Assembly (NCBI RefSeq): GCF_051400755.1
Contig: NZ_JBLFFL010000001.1
Location: forward strand, 1,314,199 to 1,378,198
Length of the DNA: 64,000 bases
Source: Parapedobacter sp051400755
GTDB taxonomy: Bacteria > Bacteroidota > Bacteroidia > Sphingobacteriales > Sphingobacteriaceae
Reading direction: 5' to 3'
This document shows positions 44,067 to 53,181 of the stretch, one piece after another (the first letter of the stretch is position 1; each line of letters begins with the position of its first letter). The translations under genes and the position numbers were made by a program. Below the pieces are notes generated by a model. It made no database searches. It was not told where the DNA came from and worked only from the letters and a program-made list of their open reading frames with translations.

Positions 44067-46445
44067 ATGCTTAAAAAACTACTCTTCATTGCTTTTATAG
44101 GCGTTCATTTATCGACGTACGCCCAGCAGCCCACACTCACGGTAGAGCAGATCATGCGTGACGCTAAGTGGATGGGCACCTCACCTACCGACGCTTTTTG
44201 GGATGTTGGCAGTAACAGGCTTTATTTTGATTGGAATCCCGAGGCCGAAGAGACATCCGCGCTATACTATGTGACCACTGCGGAGCCGACACCCGAAAAA
44301 GCCGGCGATTCGGAGCGGCGAACGATCATCCGGCAATATGCATTTGACCAGTCCCGCAAACGTATTGTATTTGAACGGCAGGGCGATATTTACGTCAGGG
44401 AATTGAAAACCGGAAAAGAAGTAAGGCTGACCGAAACCGTATCCGACGAAAGCAGTCCGCGTTTTACGGGCGATGGACAATACATTGTTTTCCAGCAGGG
44501 TGAAGATCTTTTTAGGCTATCATTGGATAATCAGGAGTGGCAACAGCTGACGCATTTCAGCAGAAGCAATGCGGAGAGAAAAAGGCAAGGGGAACAAGCG
44601 CGGCTTACCGAACAAAATAAGTGGTTGCAAACGGATCAGTTGGAACTGTTTGATGTGTTGAAAACACGCAAGCATCAGGATTCAGTACACAAGGCTCAGG
44701 AAGTGGATAACGATGAGGGCGGTTTGAAGCGGTTGGATATCGGCGACGAGATGCTGTCTATGCAACAGGTAAGTCCGGATGGCCGTTATGTCAGTTATCG
44801 GCTGACCAAACGGGCCGAGGGAAACCAGCAGACTATTGTGCCCAGTTACGTCACCGAATCGGGTTATACCGAAGATATTCCTGGCCGCACCAAGGTGGGC
44901 AATGCGTTGCCCGTATCTCGGACATATATTTATGACAGGCAGCGGGACACGGTATACGAAGTGCACACGAAGGTGATCCCTGGGATTAAAGACCTGCCGG
45001 ATTTTTGGGAGGACTATCCAGAGGAGCAGGCCAAGCGCTTGGAGGAAAACAAAGACCGGCAGGTAAACATCGGTCAGGTGAACTGGAATGACGCGGGCAC
45101 TGCTGCCTGTGTGGTTGTCACCGCCGCCGACAACAAAGACCGTTGGATCATGCGGTTGGATGCACAAGAAGGTTCATTGCATTTGATTGACCGCCAGCGC
45201 GACGAAGCGTGGATCGCCGGACCGGGCATCGGCGGATCATGGGGCGGCGGAAATATCGGCTGGATCGATGATGAAATCCTATACTTCCAGAGTGAGGCCA
45301 CGGGCTATTCGCACATCTATACCGCAAACGTCCGTACGGGGGAAAAGCAACAGCTGACCAGCGGCCCATGGGAGGTGAGCGACCTCCAGCTTGCTGCCGA
45401 TAAGAAACATTTTTATTTCACCGCTAATAAAAAGCACCCCGGCATTACGCATTTTTACCGCATGCCGATAACGGGCGGTGAGCCGATGCAGCTTACCCAG
45501 GTAGACGGGGGCAACGAGACCGTACTTTCGCCCGATGAGAAATGGCTGGCGATCCGGTATTCGTACTCCAATAAGCCCTGGGAGTTATACGTACAACCAA
45601 ACAAGCCCGGCGCACAGGCGGTCAAAGTCACCGAGTCGCTTACAGACGAGTTCAAGGCCTATCCGTGGCGCGAGCCCGAAGTGATTTCGTTTAAAAACCA
45701 GCATGGAGATGAGGTCTACGCCCGGCTATACCGACCCGCCAATCCAAAACCGAATCACCCAGCCGTGATTTTTGTGCACGGCGCCGGTTACCTGCAGAAT
45801 GTACACTATTGGTGGAGTCAGTATTCCAGGGAATATATGTTTCACAACCTGTTGGCCGATAGGGGCTTCACCGTGCTGGACATCGACTATACGGGCAGTG
45901 CCGGTTACGGGCGCGACCACCGCACGGGCATTTATCGCCACATGGGCGGTAAAGACTTGAGTGATCAGGTTGATGGCGCTAAGTTATTGGCTTCGAAATA
46001 TGGGGTAAACCCGAAGAATATTGGCCTATACGGAGGCTCGTATGGGGGGTTCATTACCCTCATGGCCATGTTCAATGAACCAGAGGTGTTTGCTGCCGGC
46101 GCTGCCTTACGCTCGGTGACCGATTGGGCGCACTACAACCACGGGTATACCGCTAACATCCTGAATGAGCCGGCCAACGACCCGATTGCCTACAAGCGCT
46201 CCTCGCCCATTTACTTCGCCGAAGGATTGAAAGGCCACTTGCTGATGTGCCACGGGATGGTAGATGTGAATGTTCATTTCCAAGACATTGTACGCGTGAG
46301 TCAGCGGCTTATCGAACTCGGTAAAGACCATTGGGAGCTGGCGGTGTACCCGGTAGAAGATCACGGTTTCGTCGAGCCCAGTAGCTGGATAGACGAGTAC
46401 AAGCGCATATTAAAGCTGTTTGAAGAGCGGCTTAACAATCAATAA
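44067..46445 (+). CDS. S9 family peptidase (dipeptidyl peptidase IV-like)
   Basis: A 792-residue secreted serine peptidase. ATG 44067 gives a signal peptide (MLKKLLFIAFIGVHLSTYAQ). An N-terminal beta-propeller with WD-like repeats (VSPDGRYVSYRL, LSPDEKWLAIRYS) precedes an alpha/beta-hydrolase domain with nucleophile motif GGSYGG (Ser658), Asp733 in GMVDVNVHF and His766 in VEDHGF. Such enzymes cut dipeptides, often after Pro or Ala, from peptides in the periplasm. It is convergent with yifB, 5 bp apart. Confidence 0.93.
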   Translation: MLKKLLFIAFIGVHLSTYAQQPTLTVEQIMRDAKWMGTSPTDAFWDVGSNRLYFDWNPEAEETSALYYVTTAEPTPEKAGDSERRTIIRQYAFDQSRKRIVFERQGDIYVRELKTGKEVRLTETVSDESSPRFTGDGQYIVFQQGEDLFRLSLDNQEWQQLTHFSRSNAERKRQGEQARLTEQNKWLQTDQLELFDVLKTRKHQDSVHKAQEVDNDEGGLKRLDIGDEMLSMQQVSPDGRYVSYRLTKRAEGNQQTIVPSYVTESGYTEDIPGRTKVGNALPVSRTYIYDRQRDTVYEVHTKVIPGIKDLPDFWEDYPEEQAKRLEENKDRQVNIGQVNWNDAGTAACVVVTAADNKDRWIMRLDAQEGSLHLIDRQRDEAWIAGPGIGGSWGGGNIGWIDDEILYFQSEATGYSHIYTANVRTGEKQQLTSGPWEVSDLQLAADKKHFYFTANKKHPGITHFYRMPITGGEPMQLTQVDGGNETVLSPDEKWLAIRYSYSNKPWELYVQPNKPGAQAVKVTESLTDEFKAYPWREPEVISFKNQHGDEVYARLYRPANPKPNHPAVIFVHGAGYLQNVHYWWSQYSREYMFHNLLADRGFTVLDIDYTGSAGYGRDHRTGIYRHMGGKDLSDQVDGAKLLASKYGVNPKNIGLYGGSYGGFITLMAMFNEPEVFAAGAALRSVTDWAHYNHGYTANILNEPANDPIAYKRSSPIYFAEGLKGHLLMCHGMVDVNVHFQDIVRVSQRLIELGKDHWELAVYPVEDHGFVEPSSWIDEYKRILKLFEERLNNQ

Positions 46446-46450
46446 AGCTA

Positions 46451-47992
46451 TCATCCTTCCGCCCAGCTATGGCGATCGAGGCTGCGAAATTGAATGGCCT
46501 CAGCAAGGTGCGCCGTTTGGATGTCAGCACTTCCGTCCATATCGGCAATGGTCCGAGAAACTTTCAGGATGCGGTCGTATGCACGTGCGGATAAACCGAG
46601 CTGCTCCATAGCGGCTTTCAGCAATGCTTGTCCCGATGAGCTGATATTGCAGATTTCCCGTACCTGCCTGGGGCTCATTTGAGCGTTGCTATAGATATGT
46701 GGATTGGATTTAAAACGCAGGGCCTGTAGCTTGCGGGCGGCAATCACGCGCTCACGGATGGCGGCACTTTGCTCATTCGCCCGGGGCGCGGTCAACTGGG
46801 TAAAATCAACCGGCGTAACCTCTACATGTAAGTCTATCCGGTCCAACAAAGGGCCCGATATTTTACTGAGGTATTTCTGCACCGTTCCCGGACTACAGAC
46901 ACACTCCTTCTGCGGATGATTGTAAAATCCACACGGGCAGGGATTCATCGCTGCTACCAAAATGAAGCTCGCCGGGTAATTTACCGAAAAACGTGCGCGC
47001 GAAATGGTAATATTCCTCGATTCAAGGGGTTGACGCATCACTTCCAGTACCGTTCGCTTAAATTCCGGCAGTTCATCAAGAAAAAGCACACCATGGTGTG
47101 CCAGGGAGATTTCTCCCGGTTGGGGATGATGGCCACCGCCTACCAACGCAACGTCGCTGATGGTATGATGCGGTGCGCGGAAGGGTCGGACGGTCATCAA
47201 CGACTCCGCAGCGCGCAACTTGCCGGCAACGGAGTGTATTTTGGTGGTTTCCAGCGATTCGTCCACACTCAACGGCGGTAGTATCGTCGGCAGCCGTTTG
47301 GCCAGCATGGTCTTGCCCGACCCCGGGGGACCGATCAAAATCGCATTATGCCCGCCCGCGGCGGCTATTTCCAGTGCGCGTTTTATATTTTCCTGCCCAT
47401 GCACCTCTGCAAAGTCTGAGTCATAGTTGTTGATGTTTTTGAGAAACTCCTCTTCTGTGTTTACCAGCGTCATGTTTAGCGGCGCTTGATTAGTGACCAA
47501 CCCGATCACCTCCGTGATGTGCTGAACGCCGTACACCCGCAATCCTGCCACGACCGCCGCTTCACGGGCGTTTGCAGCAGGCAGGATGATGCCTTTGAAT
47601 CTGTCCCGGACCGCTTGTATGGCGATGGGCAAGGCGCCCTTGACCGGTTGTATACCCCCATCCAATGACAGTTCACCCAAAATGAGAAATTCATGCAATA
47701 ACGGGGCATTAATCTGTTTGGATGACGCCAATATGCCGATGGCAATGGCGAGGTCGTAAGATGAACCTTCTTTGCGAATATCCGCGGGAGCGAGGTTGAC
47801 AACGATTTTCTGGCGCGGCATGCGGAAGCCCGAAGCGGACAATGCGCTTTCGATGCGTCGCAGGCTTTCTTTCACCGCATTGTCGGGCAAGCCGACAATG
47901 TAATACTTGGTTCCGCCAGAAATATTGACTTCAATGGTAATCGTGGTTGCTTCAATGCCATAAACGGCACTTCCATAGGTTTTGATGAGCAT
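46451..47992 (-). CDS. YifB family Mg chelatase-like AAA ATPase
   Basis: A 513-residue protein of the YifB/ComM family. It has an N-terminal ribosomal-S5-fold domain (about 1-170), an AAA core with Walker A GPPGSGKTML and Walker B GVLFLDELPEFKR, and a C-terminal lid with cysteines (NPCPCGFYNHPQKECVCSPG) that form a putative zinc site. ComM homologues are branch-migration helicases in natural transformation; that function is known in other bacteria and only inferred here. It is transcribed away from wecA's 3' end, with a 49-bp gap. Confidence 0.93.
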   Translation of the reverse strand: MLIKTYGSAVYGIEATTITIEVNISGGTKYYIVGLPDNAVKESLRRIESALSASGFRMPRQKIVVNLAPADIRKEGSSYDLAIAIGILASSKQINAPLLHEFLILGELSLDGGIQPVKGALPIAIQAVRDRFKGIILPAANAREAAVVAGLRVYGVQHITEVIGLVTNQAPLNMTLVNTEEEFLKNINNYDSDFAEVHGQENIKRALEIAAAGGHNAILIGPPGSGKTMLAKRLPTILPPLSVDESLETTKIHSVAGKLRAAESLMTVRPFRAPHHTISDVALVGGGHHPQPGEISLAHHGVLFLDELPEFKRTVLEVMRQPLESRNITISRARFSVNYPASFILVAAMNPCPCGFYNHPQKECVCSPGTVQKYLSKISGPLLDRIDLHVEVTPVDFTQLTAPRANEQSAAIRERVIAARKLQALRFKSNPHIYSNAQMSPRQVREICNISSSGQALLKAAMEQLGLSARAYDRILKVSRTIADMDGSADIQTAHLAEAIQFRSLDRHSWAEG

Positions 47993-48041
47993 AGGCAGAC
48001 CGAATTTCCGCTAAATATAGCAAATATTCGCTGCTTTTGAA

Positions 48042-49232
48042 TCAGTTTTGGTGTTGTTTTTCTTCGTACTGCTGTATCGCTTCTTCTGCTACTTCACGGG
48101 CGTGATCACGCAATTGGTAAATTTTTTCGCCTTCGTTATCTTCAATGACCAGTGGCGGCGCCTGCACGATGGCTTGGCGTACGTCATAAAGCCACAGCAA
48201 GGTATTCATCAATACGGCAGTCAACGCGATCAAAATCAGGAGCTCAACAGTGCCGATATGTTGGAATGACAACGCCATGCCGATCACCAAAATATTGAAG
48301 CTCGAAAGAACAAGGGTGGCTTGGGTATGTGTCATCCCCGTGTCCAGAAGGCGATGATGCAGGTGGTTACGATCGGCCATGAAAGGCGATTTGCCTTGGG
48401 TCAACCGGATGACAATGACGCGCAACGTGTCAAATATGGGTATGATGAGTATCGCTATCGCTACGGCCGGAACCGATTGGACAACAGCACCGACGCCCGG
48501 CGTGAGGTCCTTCACGTTATTCATTTCGATCAACTGAATGGCCAATACGGATACGATGAACCCGATGGTATACGCGCCGGCATCCCCCATAAAAATGCGG
48601 GCCTTCCCCGCATTGTATCGCAAGAAACCCAATACCGAGCCGGCCATGCTCATGGCCAATAATGCCAACCCGTAATCCTGCATCCGAAAGAAGATCCACC
48701 CAAAAGTAAGGCTTACAATCAAGCTTACACAACCGAGTAGCCCGTTGATTCCATCGATCAAGTTAAACGCATTGATCACAAAAACGATCAGCAAACTTGA
48801 AAACGGATAACTGACGACAGGATGGATATCATAAATACCAAAAACGCCATAAAAACTGGTTAATCGGATATCCGCAAAATAGACGACAATCAATGCCGTG
48901 ATGGATTGTGCGAGGAATTTTTTATAGGGATTCAATGCGGCCAGGTCATCTTTGAGGCCCACCAGAAAGATCAACAATCCGGAAGCGAAGACATAGTTGG
49001 CATACGGTAAGATGTTTCCCGAGATGCAAAGGCAAGCGGTAAAGGTAAACGAAGTGAGTACTGCTATTCCCCCTAGATTCGGTGTGCGGTACTTATGGAT
49101 TTTTCGCTCTTCAAGTGCGGGGTCATCAAACAAACGCTTTTGATAGGCCAGCTTAATCAACGAGGGAACCGCGTATAGTGTGATGACACATGAAAGTAAA
49201 AACGAAAAAAGTACCAAGTAGATTTCTATCAT
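48042..49232 (-). CDS. MraY/WecA-type undecaprenyl-phosphate sugar-1-phosphate transferase
   Basis: A 396-residue integral membrane enzyme with about 10-11 helices. It starts surface-polysaccharide or teichoic-like chains by moving a HexNAc-1-phosphate to undecaprenyl phosphate. Motifs are the loop FDDPALEERKIHKYRTPNLGG, the catalytic NLIDGINGLLG (DDxxD/DG site), IFMGDAGAYTIGF and the C-terminal HHRLLDTGMTHTQA. The WecA/TagO branch is favoured over MraY by these motifs and by location away from the mur cluster. A charged tail follows the last helix. The polysaccharide cluster at 53414-57233 could use its product. Confidence 0.88.
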   Translation of the reverse strand: MIEIYLVLFSFLLSCVITLYAVPSLIKLAYQKRLFDDPALEERKIHKYRTPNLGGIAVLTSFTFTACLCISGNILPYANYVFASGLLIFLVGLKDDLAALNPYKKFLAQSITALIVVYFADIRLTSFYGVFGIYDIHPVVSYPFSSLLIVFVINAFNLIDGINGLLGCVSLIVSLTFGWIFFRMQDYGLALLAMSMAGSVLGFLRYNAGKARIFMGDAGAYTIGFIVSVLAIQLIEMNNVKDLTPGVGAVVQSVPAVAIAILIIPIFDTLRVIVIRLTQGKSPFMADRNHLHHRLLDTGMTHTQATLVLSSFNILVIGMALSFQHIGTVELLILIALTAVLMNTLLWLYDVRQAIVQAPPLVIEDNEGEKIYQLRDHAREVAEEAIQQYEEKQHQN

Positions 49233-49566
49233 AAAAATAGCTTAATAGTACAAATAATCAGCACAAAGATAGCGTAAATAACCAAAGTCAGCGGCTTGTC
49301 TTTTCAAAATATTTCATCAGCTAGACAAACTCACGGCGCAATATTTGTGCCACTAAATATAAGTAAGCAGAAAGCCCCCGTAAATACCCACTGTTAAGTA
49401 TTCCGGGTTTTCTTTATGACCGGTTTTTCGGGCGGTTTTTTAAGTTTTGGCAAACGATTTGTAGACTTATTTGTATATTTAACAGCATTGCCGAGTAAGC
49501 CGACGGTAGAAGGCAACGGGTTAAAAGCATTAAAACAGTTGATTTTCAAACTAAATACAGCAGATT
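49233..49566. other. Intergenic region between wecA-like gene and ytxH
   Basis: A 334-bp divergent gap. It holds the wecA -7 element and a hairpin at 49369-49413 (AGAAA/TTTCT, CCCG/CGGG and AATAC/GTATT pairs), after which the sequence is T-rich. No gene lies on the plus strand before this hairpin, so it may end an unseen short transcript. Nothing else is recognised. Confidence 0.4.
49264..49271 (-). promoter_or_regulatory. -7 element of the wecA-like gene
   Basis: Minus strand TATCTTTG, 31 nt before the ATG at 49232; no clear -33 at standard spacing. Confidence 0.4.
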
Positions 49567-49836
49567 ATGAACGATAACGCAAAAGTAGTAGCAGCATTAT
49601 TAGCGGGGTTGGCCGCTGGAGCCGCCTTAGGAATTTTATTTGCACCGGAAAAGGGCTCGGAAACACGAGACAAATTAAACGACTCGTTGAAAGACTTGGG
49701 CGACGCCCTGAAAGAGCGGACAGCCGAGCAACTGGAACACCTCAATGACTTCAAAGAAAAGGTTGTTGCAGCCTTAAAATCGAAGGTAAACAAGGGTGAG
49801 CAAACGGTAGAGGACGTATTGGAAGAACACGCCTGA
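49567..49836 (+). CDS. YtxH domain-containing small envelope protein
   Basis: An 89-residue protein with one N-terminal membrane helix (about 7-26; AALLAGLAAGAALGILFAPEKG), the standard YtxH start including LFAPEKGSETR, then an amphipathic helical tail. YtxH proteins are induced in general stress in some bacteria, but no molecular function is known. A holin-like gene and a third small gene follow; this trio recurs in Bacteroidota and may act together at the inner membrane. Confidence 0.85.
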   Translation: MNDNAKVVAALLAGLAAGAALGILFAPEKGSETRDKLNDSLKDLGDALKERTAEQLEHLNDFKEKVVAALKSKVNKGEQTVEDVLEEHA

Positions 49837-49986
49837 ATATAGAAAAGGGTCGACCCTGAGCCATAACATGGCACAGCACAGCAAAGAGGGCTCCATCCCT
49901 TGAATGGGATAGCGGAGGTTTCCGTATGCAATGTCATGCTGAGCACTCGTTTAGTTATATCATCATAAGCCCTTGGCCAAGATCAA

Positions 49987-50373
49987 ATGGAGGAACAAAA
50001 ATTTTCGGTTAAAGGAGTATTCCAAAAAAGTAAAGAATACGTGGATACCCGCTTGAAGTTATTCAAACTTAGGTTTGTCGAGCGGTCTTCAAGATTAATT
50101 GCAAGTTTGATCGTGGATATCGTTAAAACGATATTCGCCATCTTTGTGCTCTTCTTCTTTAGTTTGGCCTTGGGATTTTATTTGAGCGAATTGCTAGGGA
50201 GCTCCTCGCTGGGATTTCTGGCAACAGGGGGCGTATTTTTACTGCTGATAGGCGTGATATCAATGGCGGAGCAACCCTTAGAGCGTTTGTTCATGAACCT
50301 TTCCATCAAGCGATTCCTGCAAAAATGGAATGATGAAATAGACGAAGAAGATGAGGAAGGAAAGCAAGATTAA
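49987..50373 (+). CDS. Phage holin family (Holin-X-like) membrane protein
   Basis: A 128-residue protein with two membrane helices (about 40-66 and 74-92) flanked by charged amphipathic ends. It resembles the PF07332-type 'phage holin' family, a name used for many non-phage chromosomal proteins. No phage genes lie near, so a housekeeping envelope role with YtxH is more likely than lysis. The acidic tail DEIDEEDEEG overlaps the start of the next gene by 23 bp. Confidence 0.75.
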   Translation: MEEQKFSVKGVFQKSKEYVDTRLKLFKLRFVERSSRLIASLIVDIVKTIFAIFVLFFFSLALGFYLSELLGSSSLGFLATGGVFLLLIGVISMAEQPLERLFMNLSIKRFLQKWNDEIDEEDEEGKQD

Positions 50374-50818
50374 GAATTTGAGCGACCTGAAGATGGAAAT
50401 TGTCCGGCTCAAGGCACTTTCCAAGGAGCAGGAACGGTATCTTGGCGACCAGTACCGGCTGTTTAACGAAAAGGTCGCCGCGCCCGCCCGGTTTTTCAAA
50501 TCGGTGGTTTCGTGGGTGCCGGGTACCGCCTACGCAAAAGGACTGTTTACCCAGGGCACCAAGGATGATGATTGGTTGAGTCGATTACTGCGCATAGGTC
50601 TTCCCCTGATTCTCAATCGATTTGTCCTCCGCAGGGCAGGCTTCTTCAAAAGAGCGTTGGTGACCCTGCTGTCTCAGCAGGCCGCCGGGGCTATCAACAA
50701 AGACCGGTTGATTACCTTGATCAATAAAGTAACCGACTTTGTGAGCCCTTCAAAAAACCGCAAGCGATCGGGTAAGCACGTAGACTATGGCATCCCGCCA
50801 GACAGTGAGACGTATTAA
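50351..50818 (+). CDS. Uncharacterised small protein of the YtxH/holin trio
   Basis: A 155-residue basic protein without signal peptide. It starts with a charged helix (LSDLKMEIVRLKALSKEQERYLG) and contains a moderately hydrophobic centre (RLLRIGLPLILNRFVLRRAG, ALVTLLSQQAAGAI), compatible with peripheral membrane association, and a basic C-terminus. I do not recognise the family. It overlaps the holin-like gene by 23 bp, so translation is probably coupled. Confidence 0.65.
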   Translation: MRKESKIKNLSDLKMEIVRLKALSKEQERYLGDQYRLFNEKVAAPARFFKSVVSWVPGTAYAKGLFTQGTKDDDWLSRLLRIGLPLILNRFVLRRAGFFKRALVTLLSQQAAGAINKDRLITLINKVTDFVSPSKNRKRSGKHVDYGIPPDSETY

Positions 50819-50847
50819 GACCTGTTAAATTACTGCCCATCTTTTCC

Positions 50848-50855
50848 TACTTTTG
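50848..50855 (+). promoter_or_regulatory. -7 element of the trmB promoter
   Basis: TACTTTTG matches TAnnTTTG, 17 nt before ATG 50873; a -33 is not evident. Confidence 0.45.
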
Positions 50856-50872
50856 CAGGCTTAACTATCGTC

Positions 50873-51523
50873 ATGGGAAAAGACAAATTAAGAAAGTTTG
50901 CCGAGATCGAAACCTTTGCCAACGTATTGCAGATGGATGCCGGTAAGGCGATGAAAGGCCGGTGGGCGACCGAGCATTTCGGCAATGAACAACCCATCGT
51001 ATTAGAATTAGCCTGCGGCAAGGGAGAATACACCGTTGGCCTGGGCAAGCAGTTTCCCGATCGCAATTTCATCGGCGTCGATTATAAAGGCAATCGTATT
51101 TGGCGCGGTGCCAAGACCGCATTGGAAGAAGGCGTCGGGAACGTCGCCTTTCTCCGCATCCAGATCGAAACCCTATTGGATCATTTTGCCGAAGGCGAAA
51201 TTGCCGAAATCTGGATTACCTTTCCCGATCCCCAACCCCAGAAAAGCCGCGAAAAAAAACGCCTTACCAGTCCGGCATTCTTAGCAAAGTATCAGCAGAT
51301 CATGGTACCGCAAGGCACCATGCACCTCAAAACGGATAACGATGAGCTATATGCCTACACGCTGGAAAAGCTGGATGAATGGGGAGTAGACATATTGCAG
51401 CAGACCGATGATCTGTACCATTCTGATATCGTGGATGAGCTATTATCCATCCATACCTATTATGAAAAGAAATACCTCGGCGCAGGCAAAAACATCAACT
51501 ATGTGAAGTGGGGCTGGCGGTAA
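50873..51523 (+). CDS. trmB: tRNA (guanine-N7-)-methyltransferase
   Basis: A 216-residue SAM-dependent enzyme forming m7G46 in tRNA. It shows SAM motif LELACGKGEYTVGLG, FIGVDYKGNRIWRGAKTALEEG, and the TrmB-specific WITFPDPQPQKSREKKRLT with LKTDNDELYAYTLEKL. Its end overlaps the convergent trhO gene by 29 bp, so the last codons of both share sequence on opposite strands. The length is normal. Confidence 0.95.
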   Translation: MGKDKLRKFAEIETFANVLQMDAGKAMKGRWATEHFGNEQPIVLELACGKGEYTVGLGKQFPDRNFIGVDYKGNRIWRGAKTALEEGVGNVAFLRIQIETLLDHFAEGEIAEIWITFPDPQPQKSREKKRLTSPAFLAKYQQIMVPQGTMHLKTDNDELYAYTLEKLDEWGVDILQQTDDLYHSDIVDELLSIHTYYEKKYLGAGKNINYVKWGWR

Positions 51524-52481
51524 AGGCTTTGAGTTTCCGTCTGCTGATTTTTTCGACGTTGACCGGCTGGGGCAGTTTCACGTAATAGCCCGTGCCATCA
51601 TAGGGCCGCTTGCGCGGATGCTGCATACACGTGTCCGAGCAGCAACCTTCCATCTTCCATCCGCACGCTTCGCATTGGGTGAAATGTTCATTGCATTCCG
51701 GATTAGCGCAGTTGATCATCCGGGGGGTGGTGGTGCCGCAGTTGAAGCAGGTAGAGGCAACGGTTGGATTAACACGGTTGACGTCTACCGTCAAGCGGTT
51801 GTCAAACACATAACACTTGCCTTCAAAATCCTTGCCGCCCGCTTCCTTGCCATACTTGATGATACCTCCGTGCAGCTGGTACACGTCTTTGAAGCCCTCC
51901 TTCAGTAATAGTGCGGACGCTTTTTCGCATTTGATGCCCCCTGTGCAATAGGTCAGTATCTTTTTGTCCTTGTACTTGGCCAGCTCGTTGATTTTTTCGG
52001 GAAACTCCCTGAAATTTTCGATATCCAAGGTAATCGCATTCTTGAAGCGGCCCACCGTGTGTTCGTAGTTCGAGCGTACATCCAATATCACCACATCCTC
52101 GCGGTCTTTCATTTCGGCAAATTCCTGGGGCGCCAGGTGCTTGCCTGTTTCCCTGGTCGGGTCGATCGACTTGGGATCACGCAGGCCCGAATGCACGATT
52201 TCCGCCTTGTAGCGGCAATGCATCTTAATGAATGAAGGTTCATCCACCTCATCGATCTTGAAATCCGTATGGGCAAACCTCGGGTCGGCATGCACCGCAT
52301 CCATATAGGCCCGGCAGGCTTCCGGCGTACCCGATACCGTGCCATTGAGCCCTTCATCCGCTACGATAATGCGGCCCACGAGGCCAAGTGATTTACAAAA
52401 TACGAGATGATCTGCGGCGAACTGTTCCGCATGGTCGATGTGGCTGTAGCAATAATACAGCAGGGTTTGATATTTTTTCAT
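51495..52481 (-). CDS. trhO: tRNA uridine(34) hydroxylase / rhodanese-like protein TrhO
   Basis: A 328-residue YceA/TrhO protein which, in characterised homologues, hydroxylates U34 of certain tRNAs. An N-terminal acylphosphatase-like domain (RIIVADEGLNGTVSGT) is followed by a rhodanese domain with active Cys179 in LTYCTGGIKCEKASA and a C-terminal Cys-rich region (FNCGTTTPRMINCANPEC ... CEACGWKMEGCCSDTCMQHPRKR). It is convergent with trmB, another tRNA modifier, with overlapping 3' ends. It has its own TACCTTTG promoter element. Confidence 0.93.
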   Translation of the reverse strand: MKKYQTLLYYCYSHIDHAEQFAADHLVFCKSLGLVGRIIVADEGLNGTVSGTPEACRAYMDAVHADPRFAHTDFKIDEVDEPSFIKMHCRYKAEIVHSGLRDPKSIDPTRETGKHLAPQEFAEMKDREDVVILDVRSNYEHTVGRFKNAITLDIENFREFPEKINELAKYKDKKILTYCTGGIKCEKASALLLKEGFKDVYQLHGGIIKYGKEAGGKDFEGKCYVFDNRLTVDVNRVNPTVASTCFNCGTTTPRMINCANPECNEHFTQCEACGWKMEGCCSDTCMQHPRKRPYDGTGYYVKLPQPVNVEKISRRKLKAFTASPTSHS

Positions 52482-52525
52482 ACTTCATTGATACCGCTGC
52501 AAACGGCGTTTAATGTTTTCGGATG

Positions 52526-52533
52526 CAAAGGTA
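52526..52533 (-). promoter_or_regulatory. -7 element of the trhO promoter
   Basis: Minus strand TACCTTTG, identical to the rRNA and def -7 elements, 44 nt before ATG 52481 and just after the end of the upstream lipoprotein gene. Confidence 0.5.
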
Positions 52534-52545
52534 AGAAAATAATTT

Positions 52546-53151
52546 CTACTGCCCCCGCAACGGCAGATAAGTCGGTATAGTCGCATCTTTTTCATGAATG
52601 ACGATAGCAACACACTGATTATCGGCGTCGATCTCAAAGGCGATGCCTTTGTCGGTGTCATAGACGGAATACGCCTCGCCGCCGTCTTTATACATTTCGA
52701 CGATGTGCAGGGACTGTGAGTAGGTATCTGAAATTTCCCGCAAAGTGGAGCCGACATGGATGGATTGGCTAGTTTGAAAGTGGGGCGAGGTGATCCGTAT
52801 CTGCTTAATGTGCGCGGTTTCATCATTGCCCATATCCCGCGAGGTGAAGACAGACAGGGGGTATTCGGTGGTATCGGCGGGGGTGTGCCACATCAAGACC
52901 GCCTTGCCCATAGCGGCATCGGAGAAATCGGGTTTGCCAAACGCCTCGAGGACCACACTATCGGCATCGCCAAGCGAAATGAAGCCGGCTGCTTCGCCGG
53001 GTATGAGCACCAGGCTGTCGGCCGTCGGAGAAGGGACATCTGTCGCCACAGTATCCGTTTGCGGTTGGTTTGACGTGGAGCGTTGCCCATTGCACGCGGC
53101 GAGGGCGCAGCCGATCGCTAAGGGGATGAGGTATTGTTGAAATCGATTCAT
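52546..53151 (-). CDS. Uncharacterised lipoprotein
   Basis: A 201-residue protein with a lipoprotein signal (IGCALAAC, Cys20), a polar Thr/Ser/Pro/Gln linker, and a globular part starting LVLIPGEAAGFISLGDADSV. The globular part is beta-rich and ends IPTYLPLRGQ; it loosely resembles small envelope domains that track a parameter through a repeat of about 50 residues (SLGDADSVVLEAFGKPDFSD versus HVGSTLREISDTYSQSLHIV, each like a SmpA/BamE-type or beta-lactamase-inhibitor-like motif). No firm family assignment is made. Confidence 0.6.
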   Translation of the reverse strand: MNRFQQYLIPLAIGCALAACNGQRSTSNQPQTDTVATDVPSPTADSLVLIPGEAAGFISLGDADSVVLEAFGKPDFSDAAMGKAVLMWHTPADTTEYPLSVFTSRDMGNDETAHIKQIRITSPHFQTSQSIHVGSTLREISDTYSQSLHIVEMYKDGGEAYSVYDTDKGIAFEIDADNQCVAIVIHEKDATIPTYLPLRGQ

Positions 53152-53181
53152 CTGCTAAATAATGTTTATGGGAATGAACGC

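Noticed and set aside
49855..49866. Palindrome GGGTCGACCC after ytxH
   Set aside because: A 10-bp palindrome is expected by chance in a window of this size and has no promoter nearby.
49987..50373. Prophage indicated by a holin-family protein
   Set aside because: No endolysin, capsid, terminase or integrase genes nearby; this holin-named family is common in chromosomes without phage.
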